This document shows, one piece after another, positions 5,900 to 9,395 of a stretch of 9,395 nt of DNA. The first letter of the stretch is position 1. Every line of letters starts with the position of its first letter. The translations under genes were made by a program, and so were the position numbers. Origin of the DNA: Bacteroidales bacterium (GTDB lineage: Bacteria; Bacteroidota; Bacteroidia; Bacteroidales; UBA7960); NCBI GenBank assembly GCA_007122745.1, contig SKTA01000162.1:1-9395 (forward strand). Direction: 5' to 3'. The notes below the pieces were generated by a model. The model made no database searches. It had not been told where the DNA came from and worked only from the letters and a program-made list of their open reading frames with translations.

Positions 5900-7807
5900 A
5901 TGAAAACAACAATCCAGCTGATGCTGATCTTTCTGCTCTTGTCATTCGTTCCATTGGAAACATCAGGAGAACAAATAAACCACCGGGAGGATTATTTCGA
6001 TCGGCTGCAAATGAAAGCTGAAATTAAAAGCCTGCTTCGAGGCAGTATGAGTAACTACTTCGATCCCGCATCATTTATGCTTGACCTGCAAATGGCATTT
6101 ATCGATGTGATTCCCAACAAATTCCATTTGCCGGAAATGGATGAGGATATCGTGATTGCAGAACTTCCGGGAGTTCCTTTCATCCGCATTCCCCGTTTTT
6201 CTGCCACAGAGACCGACCTTTACATTGCCGAAGAAACCAAACCCGATTTCATACATGTTTTTGAAAGGATACACCTTAACATATACGCAGACAACTTTTA
6301 TGGATCCGACGACCTGAATTTCATGCGGATGCTTGCCGCGATGATACTAGAGATCAATACCGATGCAGGAGATGAAATCAATATTTTTCAGATTGCCATG
6401 CCCAGGTTAACATTACTGGAACGCAGGATAGAACAGCCTGAACAGCCGGAATACCCTTTGCCGGTTGAAATGGCATTGGAGCCAGTCAGGTTCAACGAGC
6501 CGCAGGCAACCCCAGGGAAATCCACGGCAGTTCTTCCTCTGTCCAGAATTGTATGGCTGGGGGCTCTTATTTTTATGGCAATCCTGATGGTCATATTATT
6601 GGCATTTTATTTGATAAAAAAGCGCAGATTACCTATGGAAGAAAACCTCCTGCCCAATTCAAATAATGAAAAAACACAAGCGGCTTCCAGAAGACATTCA
6701 GGAGTCTCACCCGACGAAACATTAATAAAAAAAATCAGCAACACCAATGGAGACAGAAATGCTCAGAAGGACCATCTGTTTGTAACAACCTGTTTTCTGG
6801 AACATACCAATGAAATTGCGCTGCTTTTTGACAACTGGATTAATCGCAACGAACTGGAAGGGACAAACAGAATTGCCAGGATCATAAACATGTTAGATCC
6901 AAGATATTTAAGACTTTTTGAGGGACTTGTAAGCGAATATGCCAGTTCAAGCATTGAAGAGGCAATGCAAGACCCTGATAACAAGTGTATTGAAATAGAT
7001 AATAAACAAATTAGCCAATTAGCCGTCGATCTGAAGCGTTTTTTGTATTCAGGCAATTCAAAAGGGATCAGCGCATTTCATTTTCTCAACTACATGGACA
7101 ATGACACCCTGCTTGACCTTTGTCACAAACTAGAGCCAATTGAACTCTCCATCTTAATGGATAACCTTCCGGACGAAAAGGTTTCAAAGGTATTTAACGG
7201 GATCGGTCCGGACACCACGGCAAGTGTTATGAAAATAAATGTCCGTAAGATGCATATCAATTTCTTACAGGTCAATGACCTTGCTGAGAAGTGTTTTACT
7301 TTTTTCCGGGAACAAAAAGCGGGAAAGGAATACAACGTTATGAACCTGGGTCGCATGGTTGGATTGTTAGAGGAGCTAAGCATAGAAAAACAGGAACGAT
7401 TCCTGAACAGCATCCGTCGCAATGACCCCGATTTGCATGAAACCATAAACAGCAGGTTGCTCACATGGAGAAAGCTCACAGAGATGGAGCCCCATGTTCT
7501 CAGAACTGCCCTGGCAAGAACAGACAGTCGTGCCCTGGCATTTTCATTTTCTGACGCCGAAAGTGCAACGAAGGAAAAAATACTTTCCCTGCGTTCAAAG
7601 CGCGAGCAGTTGCTTATCCGGGATCTCATGAGCGAAGCAACCTCAACCCCGGCAGAAACCAAGGAAAAGGCAAAACAAACCGTGCTGGAGACAGTTCGCA
7701 AACACCTCCAGGCCAATCTGCAACATCTAACCTCCAACATCCAACATCCAACATCCAACATCCAACATCCAACATCCAACATCCAAAATCCAACCTCTAA
7801 CATCTAA
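5900..7807 (+). CDS. FliF-FliG-like fusion protein (membrane-anchored rotor component)
   Basis: This gene encodes 635 residues and starts at an ATG 14 nt after the usher. Residues 1-22 form a hydrophobic signal or uncleaved anchor helix. Residues 36-170 resemble the third ring-building motif of FliF: a helix LQMKAEIKSLL, a strand FMLDLQMAFID (59-69), a short insertion where the FliF collar would sit, then FERIHLNIYAD (121-131), a helix (138-151), and INTDAGDEINIFQIAMP (152-168), matching the 'VGFD..RGD.V.V..MPF' end of that motif. A transmembrane helix lies at 217-239, followed by KKRR. Residues 299-315 (FLEHTNEIALLFDNWIN) resemble the FliG-binding C-terminal helix of FliF ('DNDPRVVALVIRQWMN'). 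A FliG-like middle domain begins near 393 (FHFLNYMD...LEPIELSILMDNL). The C-terminal torque domain covers about 481-604; by eye, E. coli R281 and D288 align with R568 and D575, but K264, D289 and R297 are not kept. The last 28 residues (608-635) are encoded by a 7-nt tandem repeat. FliG homology is fairly sure; the FliF part is a weaker visual match. Confidence 0.72.
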   Translation: MKTTIQLMLIFLLLSFVPLETSGEQINHREDYFDRLQMKAEIKSLLRGSMSNYFDPASFMLDLQMAFIDVIPNKFHLPEMDEDIVIAELPGVPFIRIPRFSATETDLYIAEETKPDFIHVFERIHLNIYADNFYGSDDLNFMRMLAAMILEINTDAGDEINIFQIAMPRLTLLERRIEQPEQPEYPLPVEMALEPVRFNEPQATPGKSTAVLPLSRIVWLGALIFMAILMVILLAFYLIKKRRLPMEENLLPNSNNEKTQAASRRHSGVSPDETLIKKISNTNGDRNAQKDHLFVTTCFLEHTNEIALLFDNWINRNELEGTNRIARIINMLDPRYLRLFEGLVSEYASSSIEEAMQDPDNKCIEIDNKQISQLAVDLKRFLYSGNSKGISAFHFLNYMDNDTLLDLCHKLEPIELSILMDNLPDEKVSKVFNGIGPDTTASVMKINVRKMHINFLQVNDLAEKCFTFFREQKAGKEYNVMNLGRMVGLLEELSIEKQERFLNSIRRNDPDLHETINSRLLTWRKLTEMEPHVLRTALARTDSRALAFSFSDAESATKEKILSLRSKREQLLIRDLMSEATSTPAETKEKAKQTVLETVRKHLQANLQHLTSNIQHPTSNIQHPTSNIQNPTSNI

Positions 7808-7818
7808 CCTCCAAACTC
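7721..7818. repeat. Heptanucleotide tandem repeat CAACATC (14 units)
   Basis: Fourteen contiguous 7-nt units fill 7721-7818. Seven in a row (7735-7783) are perfect CAACATC; the flanking units are variants such as TAACCTC, CAAAATC, TAACATC and CAAACTC. The array encodes the last 28 residues of the FliF-FliG-like protein as a 7-residue period HPTSNIQ, contains that gene's stop codon, and ends 9 nt before the lipoprotein start at 7828. Perfect centre and degenerate edges are the expected picture for a slippage-prone array. A shorter copy is at 1950-1970. Confidence 0.9.
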
Positions 7819-7827
7819 CTTAAAAAA

Positions 7828-8304
7828 ATGACACGACAAAAAATCATTTACCTGCTGGTTCTCCCTTTTCTCTGTATTTCCTGCAGTGGTATAAGGGATG
7901 CTGTTCACGATGATATATTGCCGGAAGCTGAAAACCCCCAGGCTGAATTGGACGAAGTGGTGCCCATTTCGGCTGAAAGACTGGCTCTGCTTGACTCCGT
8001 GGTTTTCATTCAGGCCAACAATGCATTGCGTCACTTTTTAATTGCCCAGAGGGAGGCTTCCAGGGGAAATATTGAAGATGCTTTGGAAAATACCGCTTTA
8101 TCACTTGAAATATATGAAACCGTTGATGCAATGGTTTTCAAGGCTGCGCTTTTTTCAGCGCAGGGCAAGGATGAAGAAGCAGCGTATTGGTTCGAAAAAG
8201 CCTCCGGGCTGTATCCCTTTGCCGATATGGATAAATATATGAAGCTCGAAGCTGGAAGCTCGAAGCTCGAAGGAAGAAAAAGCAATTGCATCGCTCCTGA
8301 ATGA
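7828..8304 (+). CDS. TPR lipoprotein paired with the motor genes
   Basis: This is a 158-residue protein. MTRQKIIYLLVLPFLCISC-SG is a lipoprotein signal peptide with the lipidated cysteine most likely Cys19 (CISC; Cys16 is a weaker option), so the mature protein is anchored to a membrane face, most probably periplasmic. After an acidic linker (about 24-55) the chain is helical. Residues 69-130 contain TPR-type helices (LIAQREASRGNIEDALENTA.., AALFSAQGKDEEAAYWFEKA, ending GLYP). The same 62-residue block aligns without gaps with residues 891-952 of the usher, with about 23 identities by hand count. The gene begins 20 nt after the FliF-FliG-like gene, at an ATG after an A-run. Codons 139-149 are made of the GAAGCTC heptamer repeat, so the final 20 residues are probably not ancestral. 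I infer a periplasmic linker or assembly factor; TPR proteins bind other proteins and have no chemistry of their own. Confidence 0.75.
   Translation: MTRQKIIYLLVLPFLCISCSGIRDAVHDDILPEAENPQAELDEVVPISAERLALLDSVVFIQANNALRHFLIAQREASRGNIEDALENTALSLEIYETVDAMVFKAALFSAQGKDEEAAYWFEKASGLYPFADMDKYMKLEAGSSKLEGRKSNCIAPE
8241..8273. repeat. Heptanucleotide tandem repeat GAAGCTC (4-5 units)
   Basis: The units gaagctc, gaagctg, gaagctc, gaagctc and a partial gaaggaa follow each other in the last codons of the TPR lipoprotein gene. A 14-nt exact match lies at 1771-1784. Like the CAACATC array, it sits at the 3' edge of a coding region and supplies the C-terminal residues of the protein. Confidence 0.7.
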
Positions 8305-8308
8305 TGGG

Positions 8309-8347
8309 CACCCATCTCTCTTGGGAGAGGGGCCGGGGGTGAGGGCT
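8309..8347. repeat. Dispersed GC-rich palindromic repeat (CTCTC-TTGG-GAGAG..GGCCGGGGGTGAGGG)
   Basis: The stretch beginning cacccatctctc and ending gccgggggtgagggc has the layout of a repeat seen between genes in many unrelated bacteria. Its core is a CTCTC/GAGAG stem with a TTGG loop, followed by a GGCCGGGG(G)TGAGGG tail; on the opposite strand it translates as the familiar PHPRPLSQ / LTPGPSP strings. It begins 5 nt after the lipoprotein stop codon and ends about 70 nt before the MotA start. It is most likely a mobile or REP-like palindromic unit, with a possible effect on mRNA stability between the two genes. Confidence 0.7.
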
Positions 8348-8352
8348 AGCAC

Positions 8353-8372
8353 ACACAGGGCTTGACCTGTGT
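8353..8372. promoter_or_regulatory. 7-bp palindrome upstream of MotA gene
   Basis: ACACAGG (8353-8359) and CCTGTGT (8366-8372) form a perfect inverted repeat with a 6-nt spacer, 44 nt before the ATG at 8417. It could be a regulator-binding site or a leader hairpin. The length is modest, so chance is possible. Confidence 0.35.
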
Positions 8373-8416
8373 ACCGAAATATTAACCTGTTTAACCACAC
8401 ATTAACACATAAAACA

Positions 8417-9196
8417 ATGCGACCATCCATTTTATCATCAATTCTGATCATATTCTCTTTGGGACTGTTTGCACTGGGGGTTCTATCGGTTATAAATGTT
8501 GTGCGTTTTACTCAGGACAATTATTGGATCAATATTTTTAATATACCCAGTATGTTGATCATTGTTGGGGGGCTTTCCGCACATGCGCTGATCTCTTTTC
8601 CTGCAGCGGATCTTTTCAAAGCGATGCATAATCTGATCCATCTGGCCTCCCACAAAACATATAGAAAGGCGACGTTGATCAAACAGAGGAATCGTTTTCT
8701 GGAGTGGCAGCGAATGATCAAAGCGGATAAGTTGGGTATGGCTGAACAATTAAGTCAGGATTTTGAAGACCGGTTTGAAGGTTACTTGTTTTCCCTGTTA
8801 GCAACAAATTATGATGCCGGGGAGGTCCGTGATCTTGGCACGACATGGATCAATGCGGTTTATGAAGCGACCCTCAAAGAGAGCCATGTGATGAACACCC
8901 TGGGCAATGCTTCTCCGGCATATGGCATGCTTGGCACCCTGATGGGTCTCATCTGCATGTTGCAGAATTTTCAGGCTGCTGAGCATCTGGGCATAGGTTT
9001 GTCGCTGGCACTTATGACCACCTTGTATGGACTGGCGCTGGCACAATTCGTATGGTATCCGCTTTCAAACAAAATTCGCCTGAAGGCAGATATGATGGCA
9101 GACAATGAGCATTTAACCCTGCAAGCTTTTGCAATGCTGATGGAAGACAAACCAAGTCTGTATATCAGGGACTTTTTCACTGCCAATATAAAGTAA
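8417..9196 (+). CDS. motA: MotA-like stator subunit (flagellar type)
   Basis: This 259-residue inner-membrane protein would form, with the MotB-like product downstream, an ion channel that drives a rotor. I chose the ATG at 8417, which places the first membrane helix directly after MRPS; the upstream GTG at 8369 would add 16 polar residues and sits in a palindrome. There are four membrane segments: about 3-26 and 43-60, then after a roughly 100-residue cytoplasmic loop, 160-182 and 188-212. The second pair carries the family signature NASPAYGMLGTLMGLICMLQ and LGIGLSLALMTTLYGLALAQ, followed by WYPLSNKI, including the prolines matching the functional MotA prolines (ASP and WYP). The loop and the YDAGEVRDLG.. 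segment resemble flagellar PomA/MotA rather than ExbB, TolQ or GldL. The loop has several charged residues (EWQRMIKADK) that could meet the FliG-like torque domain, but I cannot assign the exact counterparts of R90/E98. The identification is strong; the substrate ion (H+ or Na+) is not decided. Confidence 0.9.
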   Translation: MRPSILSSILIIFSLGLFALGVLSVINVVRFTQDNYWINIFNIPSMLIIVGGLSAHALISFPAADLFKAMHNLIHLASHKTYRKATLIKQRNRFLEWQRMIKADKLGMAEQLSQDFEDRFEGYLFSLLATNYDAGEVRDLGTTWINAVYEATLKESHVMNTLGNASPAYGMLGTLMGLICMLQNFQAAEHLGIGLSLALMTTLYGLALAQFVWYPLSNKIRLKADMMADNEHLTLQAFAMLMEDKPSLYIRDFFTANIK

Positions 9197-9252
9197 ACCT
9201 GTATGGAGAATATCTGCAAAAAAAATAGCAACCGAAGCATAATGTATTGAAC

Positions 9253-9395
9253 ATGAAAAGAGAAAGCAAACCAACAATCAGTTGGCAGAAAAACAATTGG
9301 CAGATCACCTATCTTGACACTTTTACCCTTCTGCTTGCCTTTTTTATCATTCTGAGCGGAATGTCGCGGGTGGAGCTGCTGCCCCTGGACATTAC
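9253..9395 (+). CDS. motB: MotB-like stator subunit, 3' partial
   Basis: Forty-seven codons are visible from the ATG at 9253 to the window edge. The N terminus is basic and short (MKRESKPTISWQKNNW), followed by WQITYLDTFTLLLAFFIILSG and MSRVE, the characteristic MotB opening: 'W-x-x-x-Y-x-D-x-x-T-L-L-x-x-F-F-x-x-L-x-x-x-S'. Asp22 corresponds to the essential ion-binding aspartate (Asp32 of E. coli MotB). The start is 56 nt after the MotA stop, in the usual MotA-MotB order. The peptidoglycan-binding OmpA-like domain expected at the C terminus would lie beyond the window, so I cannot say whether it is present or replaced. Confidence 0.85.
   Translation, partial: MKRESKPTISWQKNNWQITYLDTFTLLLAFFIILSGMSRVELLPLDI

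Noticed and set aside
7721..7818. CRISPR array
   Set aside because: The repeat unit is 7 nt and the copies are contiguous, with no unique spacers and no cas gene nearby.
8309..8347. Intrinsic terminator between lipoprotein and MotA genes
   Set aside because: The stem is only about 5-6 bp and is followed by G-rich sequence, not T. The layout matches a dispersed repeat instead.
8369..8416. GTG at 8369 as the MotA start
   Set aside because: It would add a polar 16-residue extension before the first membrane helix and lies inside a palindrome; the ATG at 8417 fits the family.
8417..9196. ExbB/TolQ or GldL-type energiser
   Set aside because: The four-helix layout, the long loop between helices 2 and 3, and the ASPAYGMLGTLMGLI / MTTLYG signatures fit flagellar MotA/PomA better. 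GldL has only two membrane helices.
8417..9395. Zorya-type defence stator (ZorA/ZorB)
   Set aside because: The MotA-like protein stops shortly after its last membrane helix and lacks the long cytoplasmic tail of ZorA; the neighbours are fibre and rotor genes, not ZorC/D/E-like nucleases or helicases.

Overview
The window looks like chromosomal DNA of a Gram-negative bacterium, most likely a member of the Bacteroidota. The reasons are start codons preceded by A-rich runs instead of Shine-Dalgarno sequences, dispersed and heptanucleotide repeats of a kind I associate with that phylum, and a mixture of GC-richer envelope genes with AT-richer neighbours. The phylum is an inference; there is no rRNA or other phylogenetic marker here. 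All genes lie on the + strand and read as one or two operons.

The left half (1-5885) is a chaperone-usher surface-fibre locus. It holds the 3' end of a secreted pilin-like gene, a second small secreted protein that overlaps it by 11 nt, a DUF4402/spore-coat-U-like pilin, a roughly 350-nt repeat-rich spacer with two hairpins, a PapD-like periplasmic chaperone, and a 960-residue PapC-like outer-membrane usher. The usher carries an unusual TPR extension at its C terminus.

The right half (5900-9395) is built from flagellar-motor-type parts. A 635-residue protein starts with a signal/anchor helix and has a periplasmic segment that resembles the third ring-building motif (RBM3) of the MS-ring protein FliF. 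This is followed by one transmembrane helix, a segment like the FliG-binding C-terminal helix of FliF, and a FliG-like middle and C-terminal (torque) region. In effect it is a compact FliF-FliG fusion. After it come a small TPR lipoprotein, a flagellar-type MotA and the start of a MotB that retains its ion-binding aspartate. No flagellin, rod, hook or type III export gene is visible.

The two halves appear to be linked. The usher and the motor-side lipoprotein share a recognisably homologous TPR module (about 23 of 62 positions identical, no gaps), and the usher and the fusion gene are only 14 nt apart. My working hypothesis is a trans-envelope machine in which an ion-driven MotAB/FliG-type rotor in the inner membrane is coupled through periplasmic TPR modules to a chaperone-usher fibre at the outer membrane. 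This is the main candidate for an undescribed system. The sequence supports the parts list and their order; the mechanical coupling is inference.

The window is also marked by three different families of 7-nt tandem repeats, two of which run into the 3' ends of coding regions, and by several palindromes in the spacers.
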